DNA from: Gaoshiqia hydrogeniformans
GTDB taxonomy: Bacteria; Bacteroidota; Bacteroidia; Bacteroidales; Prolixibacteraceae
Assembly: GCF_049347105.1 (NCBI RefSeq)
Contig: NZ_CP186334.1
Location: 2,232,001 to 2,296,000 of the forward strand
Length of the DNA stretch: 64,000 nucleotides
Reading direction: 5' to 3'
In this document: positions 52,301-61,722 of the stretch, piece by piece
Position numbering within the stretch: the stretch's first letter is position 1
Layout: the number at the start of each line of letters is the position of its first letter
Program-made: the position numbers and the translations under genes
Notes under the pieces: generated by a model
Database searches by the model: none
Seen by the model: only the letters and a program-made list of their open reading frames with translations
Told to the model about the DNA's origin: nothing

Positions 52301-52411
52301 CTGTTGGTGTTTAGCGCCTTCGACTGGTGGGACCCCGAAATTGGAAGCTCCGACGGCGCCCGGTACCCGATTACGAAAACCTATTCCCTGAATTTAACTG
52401 TAAACTTCTAA
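49322..52411 (+). CDS. susC: SusC-like TonB-dependent outer-membrane transporter
   Basis: A 1029-residue protein. Signal peptide (MKMIQRKFRLVFLLLACAMAVQA), a carboxypeptidase-regulatory-like domain (about 30-105, VSGMVTDPQDKPLIGVAI), a TonB-box-like EEVVVTA, a plug domain with the SusC signature FSVLKDASATAIYGSRGANG, then a beta-barrel ending in LTVNF with a terminal Phe. The start at 49322 follows the signal peptide; the longer frame runs into the upstream gene. It imports oligosaccharides or peptides with SusD. Confidence 0.95.
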   Translation: MKMIQRKFRLVFLLLACAMAVQAQTAQEKEVSGMVTDPQDKPLIGVAIIVKNQPTKGVVTDAGGRFKIKTGLYEILEIRYIGFKTTELPVVTVTGPVVVVMEEDSESLEEVVVTAAGIIQRKATLSGAITTVDMKTMKTPTSSISNALVGNVTGIIGRQTTGEPGRDNTEFWVRGISTFGANASALILVDGIERSLNELNVEDIESFSVLKDASATAIYGSRGANGVVLITTKRGTAGKAAINFKAEYGYDTRSRTPDYVDGATYARMANEARMTRYQDPVYSEQDLEIIARGLDPDLFPNVDWADVILKDGAVSYRGTLSFRGGGPSARYYVSGSYYNKDGMYKTNDALNDYNTNATYERYNYRANVDLDLTRTTLFRIGVGGYLVDENKPGMSSDDIWGSISNLTPLTVPRMYSNGLIPTYGSGNTMNPEVQLTQTGYQTNWENKVETNITLEQKLDFITPGLLFAGTFSFDNTNVNTITRSKNPELWLAERRRDANGDLVMKRVREASLMSQSGSASGERRYYTEARVQYDKTIDAKHRLGGLLMYYQQERSSTINSNDVKASIPYRNMAFSGRVTYGYKDRYLTDFNFGYTGSENFEKGERFGFFPAISGAWVISQEPFVKDRLPWLNMFKLRYSYGEVGNDQIGSDRFPYMSFIGTSTSMNWGEYGSNGVQGYRITTMGSSNLTWEKAQKHNLGIDLILFDSKLSATADVFRDKRSDIFMRRSQMPYSTGLQDLQPWANIGEMKSEGIDGQASYTHKLGEVAFTLRGNFTYAKTIVLNYDEADNALPYQMTKGYRLNQTRGLIALGLFKDQEEIDNSPVQTFGSYLPGDIRYKDVNGDGVIDDKDVVPIGYTTQPNLSYGFGCSLSWKDFDFNILFQGSGKSDFFLGGNSIYPFNGGETGNILSKVADPGDRWISREISGDPATENPNALLPRLSYGGNANNYRNSTFWLRDGSYLRLKSLEFGYNFPRKYLARFFAESARIGFIGYNLLVFSAFDWWDPEIGSSDGARYPITKTYSLNLTVNF

Positions 52412-52422
52412 ATCAAATCACG

Positions 52423-54405
52423 ATGAAGAAACAAAATAAACGATTGCCGGTCTGCTTTGCGGCCTTGCTCACCTTGTTGCTGGGCCAAATGTCGTGCAGT
52501 AATTACCTGGATGTGGACCAATATTTTGACGACCAGCTGACCCTCGACTCGGCCTTTACCAAACGGGCTTATGCCGAAGGTTTTCTGTCCAACGCCTTTG
52601 AGGTGATGTACGAGGAAGTTTCGGATATCGCCACCGGGGGCAAGGGCGGGTATGCCCTTTTTGCTTCGGATGAGTTGCTGCGCATGGACGACAGCGACTA
52701 CACCAAAAAATACCAGAACGGCGAGTACAGCGCTACCTCAACCCTGACCGAAGATAAATGGAAGCGGGTGTATGAGCCGGTAAGGAAAGCCTCGACCTTT
52801 ATCAACCGGATTGACGATTGCCGGGAGATGACCTACAGCGAGCGGGCCGACGCCAAAGCCCAGGCCCGTTTTCTGCGGGGCTATGCCTACTGGGTGTTGC
52901 TGCGCCAGTATGGTCCGTTGCCGCTGATCCCTGACGAAGGCTTCGAAATCAGCATGACCTACGACGAATTATCGGTTCAGCGCAACACGCTGGATGAATG
53001 CGTGGAGTATATCGCCAACGACTTTTTGGTGGCGGCGCAAAACCTGCCCCTGACCCGGACGGCCAACAACATTGGGCGGCCAACCCGGGGCGCGGCGCTG
53101 GCCGCCAGGGCCAGGCTGTTGTTATATGCCGCCAGCCCGTTGTATAACGGCAATACCGATCTTTTTGACCTGCGGAATTTTGATGATGAACAACTCATTC
53201 CGCAAAGCTACGACGAGAGCAAGTGGGCCCGGGCCGCTGCCGCAGCCTTGGAAGTGATCCGCCTGAACCAGTACGAACTCTATACTGCCGCGCCAACCGA
53301 AAACACCGTTATTCCTCCGTATCACCCGCTGCATTCCGAAGCGGGTTACCCGGACGGGTGGGCAAACATCGATCCGTTTGAATCGTACCGGCAGATCTTT
53401 AACGGGTCCATCGCGCCATCGCGCTTTTCGGAGATCATCTTTACCCGGCCCAACGACGGGGCCAACGGCTATGCCGATATGAACAACCTGCAAATCCCGT
53501 TTTCGCTGAGCGGCCGGAATGCCCTGGCGGTCACCCAAAAGCAGGTAAACGCCTATAGCATGCGCGACGGCAAGACGGTTTACGAAGCGGAAACGGCCGG
53601 GGAATACCGGCAGGACGGTTTTACCACCACCGCCGGGGAGTATGATTTTCTCCCGTCCAACGTATCCCTGCAATATGCCAACCGGGAACCCCGCTTTTAT
53701 GCCTCCATTGCCTACAGCGGAAGCATCTGGGAATGTGAAAGCGCCAACGAAACGCAATTCCGCAACAAGCAGGTTTTTTATTACAAAGACCTGACCGATG
53801 GGAAGCTGTATAACAACGCGTCCAATTTCCCGGTTACCGGCATCGGCATGAAAAAATACTACCACCCGGAAGATGCCAAAACGTCGGGCGGGTACCTGGT
53901 GACCAAATTTGAACCCGCCATCCGCTATGCCGATGTATTGTTGTGGTATGCCGAAGCGCTGAACGAGCTGACCTCGGGACAGTCGTACACCTTTACCACG
54001 CACACCGGCGCTGAATTGACCGTAAAACGCGACATCGCGGAGATGCGGTACGCGATGAAGCGCGTGCGGGTCAGGGCCGGCCTGCCCGACCTGGAAGACG
54101 CTGTTTACAACGACGCTTCGGCTTTTCGGAGGGCGCTGAAACGCGAACGCCAGGTGGAGTTCTTCGCCGAATCGAAACGCTACTACGACCTGCGACGATG
54201 GAAAGATGCGATGGTGGAAGAGAATATTCCACTAACAGGGTGTAACGTGGAAATGACGAACAGCGACTCGCAACGGCAGCTATTCTACCGGGAAACCGTG
54301 ATTTCGTCGTACCCCAAAATTTTCCTGGAGAAAATGTACCTGTGGCCTATCCCGCAGTATGAGTTGACGCGAAACAAGCGGCTAACGCAAAACCCGGGCT
54401 GGTAG
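52423..54405 (+). CDS. susD: SusD-like nutrient-binding lipoprotein
   Basis: A 660-residue protein from the ATG at 52423. Lipoprotein signal ends at Cys25 (LLGQMSCSNYLDVD). TPR-like helices follow (ARFLRGYAYWVLLRQYGPLP), with the SusD C-terminal signature RALKRERQVEFFAESKRYYDLRRWKD and the LWPIPQYEL motif. It forms the lid over the SusC barrel. Larger than the average SusD (about 550), with a long loop region at 290-470. Confidence 0.94.
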   Translation: MKKQNKRLPVCFAALLTLLLGQMSCSNYLDVDQYFDDQLTLDSAFTKRAYAEGFLSNAFEVMYEEVSDIATGGKGGYALFASDELLRMDDSDYTKKYQNGEYSATSTLTEDKWKRVYEPVRKASTFINRIDDCREMTYSERADAKAQARFLRGYAYWVLLRQYGPLPLIPDEGFEISMTYDELSVQRNTLDECVEYIANDFLVAAQNLPLTRTANNIGRPTRGAALAARARLLLYAASPLYNGNTDLFDLRNFDDEQLIPQSYDESKWARAAAAALEVIRLNQYELYTAAPTENTVIPPYHPLHSEAGYPDGWANIDPFESYRQIFNGSIAPSRFSEIIFTRPNDGANGYADMNNLQIPFSLSGRNALAVTQKQVNAYSMRDGKTVYEAETAGEYRQDGFTTTAGEYDFLPSNVSLQYANREPRFYASIAYSGSIWECESANETQFRNKQVFYYKDLTDGKLYNNASNFPVTGIGMKKYYHPEDAKTSGGYLVTKFEPAIRYADVLLWYAEALNELTSGQSYTFTTHTGAELTVKRDIAEMRYAMKRVRVRAGLPDLEDAVYNDASAFRRALKRERQVEFFAESKRYYDLRRWKDAMVEENIPLTGCNVEMTNSDSQRQLFYRETVISSYPKIFLEKMYLWPIPQYELTRNKRLTQNPGW

Positions 54406-54452
54406 GCCAATGAATGATTGAGATATCACAGAAATTTATTTTGAAAAGAAAA

Positions 54453-55397
54453 ATGATGAGAAAAATAGCCTTGATTTGCAGCGCGGTGTTCCTGTTGGCG
54501 CTGCCTTACTCGTGCCACGATGAACTGGACGACGAGCTGTTTGAAAAAGTAGTCCTGCTCACCAAAAACGGCTGGATTGACCAGGAACTGTACCTCAACG
54601 AATCGGGCCGGATTGATATTCCGGTTGTCGTTTCTGTTAACGGAACATCGGGCAATAACATCCCCGTTGATGTTCAGGTGCGGCTTGCACCGGATACCTT
54701 GTCGAACTACAATTTTGAGAAATACCGTAACCAAACCGGACTGTACTACGAGCAGCCGGAGGAAGACGCCCTGGCTTTTAAAGACGAAACGATCCGCATT
54801 CCCGCGGGAGAACTGTACGGGGTATCCAGCTTGACGCTCGACCTGGACAAGCTTTCCGACCGCTATGCCGACTATGTGATTCCGCTGGAGATCGCAAGCA
54901 CATCAGCTTATAAAACAGCGGCTGCCGGTTACAGTAAAGCGCTGGTGCACCTGGTCTTTAAAAACAGCTTCTCCGGGAACTACAGTGGCGAGATCGCGGT
55001 GTACAAAACCAAGGCCGATGGGTCGAACGACACGGGGAACAGGCTGACTGTAGCGGTCAAATCGCTCTATGCCCTGTCGGGCCGGCAATGCTATTTTTAT
55101 GCCGGGCAGTTTGACCGGAGCAGCATAGACCGGGACCAGTTTATCGTTGACCTGGACCTCAGCGAAGATAACGGGGTCAGCCTCAGCAGTCCGAACGCCG
55201 GCATCAACCTGATCATGGAAGAGGGCTCGGTTGAAGTGAGCACCGTGGACCATACCACCGACAACCGGTACATGATTGTAACTACAACGCTTAAACTGAA
55301 ATATACCTTTATTGATGTAAGCTCATCGGATCAACCCGTATTACGGGCGGAAGGAACCATATCGATGAATCAACAGGCGCTTAAAGAGCCGTTCTGA
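54453..55397 (+). CDS. DUF1735-like surface lipoprotein
   Basis: A 314-residue protein from the ATG at 54453. Lipoprotein signal to Cys21 (FLLALPYSCHDELDDE). The middle (IDIPVVVSVNGTSGNNIPVD, then FKDETIRIPAGELYGVSSLTLD) matches DUF1735/DUF4973-type N-terminal beta domains of Sus-locus accessory proteins. The C-terminal domain is beta-rich and may bind substrate. It follows SusD directly and ends the locus. Confidence 0.8.
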   Translation: MMRKIALICSAVFLLALPYSCHDELDDELFEKVVLLTKNGWIDQELYLNESGRIDIPVVVSVNGTSGNNIPVDVQVRLAPDTLSNYNFEKYRNQTGLYYEQPEEDALAFKDETIRIPAGELYGVSSLTLDLDKLSDRYADYVIPLEIASTSAYKTAAAGYSKALVHLVFKNSFSGNYSGEIAVYKTKADGSNDTGNRLTVAVKSLYALSGRQCYFYAGQFDRSSIDRDQFIVDLDLSEDNGVSLSSPNAGINLIMEEGSVEVSTVDHTTDNRYMIVTTTLKLKYTFIDVSSSDQPVLRAEGTISMNQQALKEPF

Positions 55398-55403
55398 TTA
55401 CTC

Positions 55404-55445
55404 AACAGAACCGCCTTCGCCCGCGACGGGTGGGGTGGTTCTGTT
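55404..55445 (+). terminator. Hairpin after the Sus-type operon
   Basis: AACAGAACCGCC (55404-55415) pairs with GGTGGTTCTGTT (55434-55445) with one G-T pair. It begins 7 bp after the stop codon. No T-run follows, so intrinsic termination is not certain. Confidence 0.6.
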
Positions 55446-55541
55446 AAACAGTCGCAGCAGGCAAAATGCGGCATGCTGCAAGCTCCGGCCACTGGCGGTC
55501 AATGACAACTCAATGCCCATGATTAAAGGCAATAAACGGTT

Positions 55542-55667
55542 ATGAAACTTATGCCGTCATTTAACAAACAGCCGAAAACCACGATGGTAAATACAGATTG
55601 GCGTAAGGTTCGTTATAAATCAAAGCCCGCCGAAAGCAAACTGCCGTTGAACACAAGCAAAAAGTAA
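55542..55667 (+). CDS. Small ORF of unknown function (doubtful)
   Basis: A 41-codon frame (MKLMPSFNKQPKTTMVNTDW and on) between the Sus locus and the broken ydeI-like gene. It is basic and has no family I know. It may be a leftover of an upstream gene. Weak. Confidence 0.25.
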   Translation: MKLMPSFNKQPKTTMVNTDWRKVRYKSKPAESKLPLNTSKK

Positions 55668-55699
55668 TTTGTTTGTGATGAAAATTAACGACGGGAAAT

Positions 55700-55954
55700 A
55701 TGGATCATTCAAAAAAAGAATTACCTGTCGTCACGTTCGGCGTGGCAAATGACTGGCGCGAATGGCTCGCATCGAATCATTCCGGTACAACCGGGCTGTG
55801 GTTACGCTTTTTCAAAAAAGACTCGGGCAAACAAACATTCAGTTACAGCCAGGCGCTCGACGAAGCCCTCTGTTATGGCTGGATTGACGGGCAGGCGAAA
55901 CGTTTCGACGAGCATATCCTTCAACTAAAATGTTATTTTATGAACGATATACTA
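55700..55954 (+). pseudogene. YdeI/OmdA-like gene truncated at the CRISPR array
   Basis: MDHSKKELPVVTFGVANDWR, then GTTGLWLRFFKKDSGKQTFS and ALDEALCYGWIDGQAKRFDE match the N-terminal 75 residues of YdeI/OmpD-associated proteins (about 190 residues). After DEH the residues no longer match, and at 55955 the first CRISPR repeat begins; the frame runs on into repeats (VSILVDLDVALE). The C-terminal two thirds are absent, so the array end, or a deletion next to it, destroyed the gene. Confidence 0.78.
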
Positions 55955-58900
55955 GTTTCAATCCTTGTTGATCTGGATGTTGCTCTGGAAGATTTTTTGT
56001 CGTTGTTTCGGTGTGACGCCCACCTTTTGTTTCAATCCTTGTTGATCTGGATGTTGCTCTGGAAGCAGGGTCAAAAACGTTATAGGGGATGTCGATCTTC
56101 TGTTTCAATCCTTGTTGATCTGGATGTTGCTCTGGAAGTTCGTCTGTAAATTTTGATCACGATAATGTTCATTAGTTTCAATCCTTGTTGATCTGGATGT
56201 TGCTCTGGAAGAAGCTATCCGGTCCTTCCGGTCGTTCAGCGTGTCAGGTTTCAATCCTTGTTGATCTGGATGTTGCTCTGGAAGTCAACGTCGTCCTCAT
56301 CATCTAGCGTATAGAGCGCAGTTTCAATCCTTGTTGATCTGGATGTTGCTCTGGAAGTAGAGCTAATGGGCTGTTTGCACATGCTCATCGCAGTTTCAAT
56401 CCTTGTTGATCTGGATGTTGCTCTGGAAGGTCGGGGTTGCAGTGTTTCAGGTCGAGCGAATTTTGTTTCAATCCTTGTTGATCTGGATGTTGCTCTGGAA
56501 GCCAGGTTACCGGATCGAGACCGACTGAATGTTTGCGTGTTTCAATCCTTGTTGATCTGGATGTTGCTCTGGAAGCCTCCTTTAATCCGTTTAGTGTTGA
56601 GTAAGGCCCCGGTTTCAATCCTTGTTGATCTGGATGTTGCTCTGGAAGAGCGAACGGAGGCGAACAAAGCACAAGCGACTGCAAGTTTCAATCCTTGTTG
56701 ATCTGGATGTTGCTCTGGAAGCCCTTGGGATTTGATGTACATCAAGGAAGCTGCAATGTTTCAATCCTTGTTGATCTGGATGTTGCTCTGGAAGTTACTT
56801 GGTGTCATGATCAGGCTGGTATTGACAATCCGTTTCAATCCTTGTTGATCTGGATGTTGCTCTGGAAGGGGTTGCCACCAAATATTAAACAGTTAACTAA
56901 TAACGTTTCAATCCTTGTTGATCTGGATGTTGCTCTGGAAGAGAAGGTTTCCGGATTCTTTCCTTTCAGCACACCAGTTTCAATCCTTGTTGATCTGGAT
57001 GTTGCTCTGGAAGAAATCGTTGGGTAGTACACATCCGAGTTAATATGGAGTTTCAATCCTTGTTGATCTGGATGTTGCTCTGGAAGAACATCTCTTCTCC
57101 CGGTGGTATACCAATAACCAGCGTTTCAATCCTTGTTGATCTGGATGTTGCTCTGGAAGCTCTTTTTTCATTGCCAGCAAGCTGCCGAACTGGTGTTTCA
57201 ATCCTTGTTGATCTGGATGTTGCTCTGGAAGTTTAAGGCGGGCTTTTTTTTGTTCTTATTTAGAATGTTTCAATCCTTGTTGATCTGGATGTTGCTCTGG
57301 AAGCCCGGAATTGTATGATCTGGCGCTCGTTGTAGCGGTGTTTCAATCCTTGTTGATCTGGATGTTGCTCTGGAAGTAGTCAACGAATTCTGTAATACCC
57401 AGCAAATCCGAAGTTTCAATCCTTGTTGATCTGGATGTTGCTCTGGAAGTCAACCGAATGGGGCGCACTGTCTGGATACGGTATAGTTTCAATCCTTGTT
57501 GATCTGGATGTTGCTCTGGAAGAAGTATTCCCGCTTGCAGGGTCAGGGGTGAGTTACTTGTTTCAATCCTTGTTGATCTGGATGTTGCTCTGGAAGCTTG
57601 GTGCCGGTCAATCTGATACGGTTAATTCGAATAGTTTCAATCCTTGTTGATCTGGATGTTGCTCTGGAAGTGAAAACAGTATCGGCGTGATGGAAATGAT
57701 ACGCTGTTTCAATCCTTGTTGATCTGGATGTTGCTCTGGAAGCCTGCAATCTCCGGTAATTTGGGGGCAATGTATGTTGTTTCAATCCTTGTTGATCTGG
57801 ATGTTGCTCTGGAAGTTTGAGTTCATGGTGTTTTAGTTTCAAGTTCCAGGTTGTTTCAATCCTTGTTGATCTGGATGTTGCTCTGGAAGGAAGGAATTGA
57901 AAAATACGGCCCGTTTGGTGAATAGTTTCAATCCTTGTTGATCTGGATGTTGCTCTGGAAGTTAAAGATTTGCAGGAGCAAAACGGGCATACCTCGAGTT
58001 TCAATCCTTGTTGATCTGGATGTTGCTCTGGAAGATGTTATGCCCTCCCTTTCATTTTAATTCCGGTGTCGGTTTCAATCCTTGTTGATCTGGATGTTGC
58101 TCTGGAAGTTCCACCGTTTTCTTTTGCTTCGAAAATTGTTTGAAGTTTCAATCCTTGTTGATCTGGATGTTGCTCTGGAAGCTTGTCGCGCTTCGCTGCC
58201 ACCCAGGGGTTGTTGTGTTTCAATCCTTGTTGATCTGGATGTTGCTCTGGAAGCGGTAGACCTCGTCTACTATTCCGGGTACTGGCACGGTTTCAATCCT
58301 TGTTGATCTGGATGTTGCTCTGGAAGGGCAACATTTTTTCAGGAGGCTGTACGATTTTTTCGGTTTCAATCCTTGTTGATCTGGATGTTGCTCTGGAAGC
58401 CAGCTGGCCGCAAAAAAACAGCGAGGCCGATATCGAGTTTCAATCCTTGTTGATCTGGATGTTGCTCTGGAAGCCGCCAACCCAGCAAACGCCAACCGAG
58501 TTGCGGTTAGTTTCAATCCTTGTTGATCTGGATGTTGCTCTGGAAGACACTATCAAAAATACACGAATTTATGAACGGAGAAGTTTCAATCCTTGTTGAT
58601 CTGGATGTTGCTCTGGAAGAAGCTAAGCCAAGCATAGAAGACTTGAAAGAACATGCGTTTCAATCCTTGTTGATCTGGATGTTGCTCTGGAAGTATCTTG
58701 TCAATGATCTTGTCTAATTTTTCAATTTCGTTTCAATCCTTGTTGATCTGGATGTTGCTCTGGAAGTACTCAATCACAAGTGAACAATTTGATAGAACAA
58801 AAGTTTCAATCCTTGTTGATCTGGATGTTGCTCTGGAAGTTATTCTATTTGAAATGTAGTTTATTCTACTAATCTGTTTCAATCCTTGTTGATCTGGATG

Positions 58901-60664
58901 TTGCTCTGGAAGACTGCAAGGCTAACAGTCTCCATCAATTGAGCATTTTGTTTCAATCCTTGTTGATCTGGATGTTGCTCTGGAAGATTTTTATGATACC
59001 AATCCAATTATAGATTATACATGTTTCAATCCTTGTTGATCTGGATGTTGCTCTGGAAGACTGATGACGAATTTTTTCAGGTTTCCGCTATACGAGTTTC
59101 AATCCTTGTTGATCTGGATGTTGCTCTGGAAGCCGCCAACCCAGCAAACGCCAACCGAGTTGCGGTTAGTTTCAATCCTTGTTGATCTGGATGTTGCTCT
59201 GGAAGCCTGATTTCCATATTTGTTGTATTAGGTGGTTAAGTGTTTCAATCCTTGTTGATCTGGATGTTGCTCTGGAAGCCCTCGCCTGGAGGCTGTTCAA
59301 CATCCTGCGCCAGGGTTTCAATCCTTGTTGATCTGGATGTTGCTCTGGAAGCGTCGTACAGGGCCTCGGGGGCCAGCGATGGTTCTGGTTTCAATCCTTG
59401 TTGATCTGGATGTTGCTCTGGAAGTAATGGATTTGATCGAATTACCAGGAGACAGAGAAAGTTTCAATCCTTGTTGATCTGGATGTTGCTCTGGAAGTAG
59501 TGCAAGCCGTAGCATGGTTTTGAAAATCTGTCTGGTTTCAATCCTTGTTGATCTGGATGTTGCTCTGGAAGTTCTTATTGAAAACCAACAACTTAGAAAA
59601 TATTTTAGTTTCAATCCTTGTTGATCTGGATGTTGCTCTGGAAGTATGTAATACATAACTTAGAGTGTATGATGATAGGGAGTTTCAATCCTTGTTGATC
59701 TGGATGTTGCTCTGGAAGAACTTTACCAAAAATTATTGATATGAAAAATAATTAGTTTCAATCCTTGTTGATCTGGATGTTGCTCTGGAAGATGTCATCA
59801 CTGCGGGAGATATGGCGCCGTTCTTAGTTTCAATCCTTGTTGATCTGGATGTTGCTCTGGAAGCCGCCACAATCGGGCGCTTTCCGGCGCTAAAAGAGCG
59901 TTTCAATCCTTGTTGATCTGGATGTTGCTCTGGAAGAGCACAGGCCTGTTAGTACCGTACAAAACAGAACAGTTTCAATCCTTGTTGATCTGGATGTTGC
60001 TCTGGAAGCGCTGCCCGAATCGTCATTGCTATCAATAGCCATATGTTTCAATCCTTGTTGATCTGGATGTTGCTCTGGAAGCGCTGCCCGAATCGTCATT
60101 GCTATCAATAGCCATATGTTTCAATCCTTGTTGATCTGGATGTTGCTCTGGAAGACGAAATCATCACGCCAGAAGCCGTCGACGGCGTATGTTTCAATCC
60201 TTGTTGATCTGGATGTTGCTCTGGAAGGCAAAGCCAACAGCAATAGCGAAAGCGTCAGCCACGGTTTCAATCCTTGTTGATCTGGATGTTGCTCTGGAAG
60301 ATTACAATGGTTAGACACCAGGAAGGCACAATAGGGGGTTTCAATCCTTGTTGATCTGGATGTTGCTCTGGAAGCTTTATCTGATTTCCCTCAATTATAT
60401 CTTTTAGAAAGTTTCAATCCTTGTTGATCTGGATGTTGCTCTGGAAGAAAGAAGCGGAACATACTGCTCTATGCAAATTCGGGTTTCAATCCTTGTTGAT
60501 CTGGATGTTGCTCTGGAAGTTGATTGTCATGCTATTTTTGCTTTTTCGTGATTTGGTTTCAATCCTTGTTGATCTGGATGTTGCTCTGGAAGAAAGTAGA
60601 GAAAGCAGGATTAGAAATAGCAAGACGGTTTCAATCCTTGTTGATCTGGATGTTGCTCTGGAAG
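55955..60664 (-). CRISPR. CRISPR array, 65 repeats, 64 spacers
   Basis: A 37-bp repeat (plus strand from GTTTCAATCC to TGCTCTGGAAG) is present 65 times with no sequence variation seen on reading. Spacers are mostly 35-37 bp. On the minus strand the repeat ends ATTGAAAC, the usual 8-nt 5' tag of Cas6-processed crRNA, so the array is read leftwards from the leader at 60665-60859. Two spacers occur twice: 58474-58509 equals 59133-59168, and 60009-60044 equals 60082-60117. Confidence 0.98.
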
Positions 60665-60859
60665 TCGCACAGTTCTTTATATGGTTGTTTTCCAGCACAG
60701 TAATAGTTTATTTGTTTATGCTTTTTTTGATTTTTCAGTATGTCAAAGAACTCCGATATGTGTTTGTTTGTAACCATTTTCGAAAGTGTAATTTGTTGTT
60801 GTTCTTTTAGTTATAGTCCTATTTTTCAATTTCTCAAATAAATAGTCACCCGTAAACCC
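60665..60859 (-). promoter_or_regulatory. CRISPR leader
   Basis: 195 bp of AT-rich DNA (several T-runs) between cas4 and the first repeat on the minus strand. Position and orientation match the ATTGAAAC repeat tag and the cas genes. New spacers should enter next to 60664. Confidence 0.75.
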
Positions 60860-61432
60860 CTATTTTATACAGATATTCCGGTAAGTACAACCGATACAGC
60901 GTTGTTTATATTTGGTTGCTTTCGGGAAACAGTTCTGTGTAATAATTTCGTTTACTGCCTGGCATACGTTACGAACTTCGTTTTTTGCGGTGTCCGAAAT
61001 CTCTACTTCAACCAACTTGTTGGCAGAACGGGTGTACACCAAAAAACCCTTGTTCACTTTCTTTGCAAAATTGTCTTCAATAAGAACCGCGTAACACTCC
61101 AATTGTGTTCTGTAAGTTTCATAAATCCGATCTTCAAATTTAGCAAATTTGTAGTCGAGCGGAGCCATCGTATCATCATTTAATAAAAGTACTTCGTCAA
61201 TTTTTCCCCTCAGTAGTTGATTGGTTAAATATTGGTCGGCGTATTTTACCTTTACCCCGATTCGTTTTCTGAGGTAATCCCGGTTTTGTTCGAGCTTTTG
61301 CTCATGTACATTTCTTCCTTTTTCAACTTTGAAATGTCTTTCTTCGTATTGAGGGATACTTAGAACATACTCGAAGTAAGTGAACCGGGGACAGTACAAG
61401 TATTCAATAATATGTGACGGAGTTATGGACAT
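60860..61432 (-). CDS. cas4: CRISPR-associated exonuclease Cas4
   Basis: A 190-residue nuclease. Cys14 (EYLYCPRFTYFEY) and the C-terminal CIGCTYRNIC cluster coordinate an iron-sulfur centre. The RecB nuclease core appears as GRNVHEQK, GKIDEVLLL and PLDYKFAKF, with the QLECYAVLI helix. It trims prespacers and helps select PAMs. Its start overlaps the cas2 stop by 1 bp; it is the last cas gene before the leader. Confidence 0.93.
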   Translation of the reverse strand: MSITPSHIIEYLYCPRFTYFEYVLSIPQYEERHFKVEKGRNVHEQKLEQNRDYLRKRIGVKVKYADQYLTNQLLRGKIDEVLLLNDDTMAPLDYKFAKFEDRIYETYRTQLECYAVLIEDNFAKKVNKGFLVYTRSANKLVEVEISDTAKNEVRNVCQAVNEIITQNCFPKATKYKQRCIGCTYRNICIK

Positions 61433-61722
61433 CAGAAAAACAAGGCTTTAACTTCATCGGTAATTAGTTTCTTGTCGAATGCCTGCCCCATGAGGGCAGT
61501 TTGCCGCAGTTCGTTTTTACTCATCGGGAAGATGTAAACGGAATCCGTTTCTTCGTCAATGAGTTCTTTTATCTCCAGCTCAAGACTGTCTTTTTCGTTG
61601 TCTTCCATGCTGCCCAGGAACACCGATTTCTGTACCCGGTACAAGCCGGATTTTTTACAAATCTTCGAGATCTTTCCCCGTTGCCGGTTTTTTTTAATAT
61701 CATATAAGACCCAGCAAATCAT
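61432..61722 (-). CDS. cas2: CRISPR-associated protein Cas2
   Basis: A 96-residue ferredoxin-fold protein. VLYDIKKNRQRGKISKICKK has the conserved Asp8 after the first strand; YRVQKSVFLGSM is the second family segment. It dimerises and bridges Cas1 dimers in spacer integration. It overlaps cas1 by 4 bp. Confidence 0.95.
   Translation of the reverse strand: MICWVLYDIKKNRQRGKISKICKKSGLYRVQKSVFLGSMEDNEKDSLELEIKELIDEETDSVYIFPMSKNELRQTALMGQAFDKKLITDEVKALFF

Noticed and set aside
56366..58717. Several frames of 60-110 codons in the CRISPR array
   Set aside because: All consist of the translated repeat (such as VSILVDLDVALE or RATSRSTRIET) joined to spacers.
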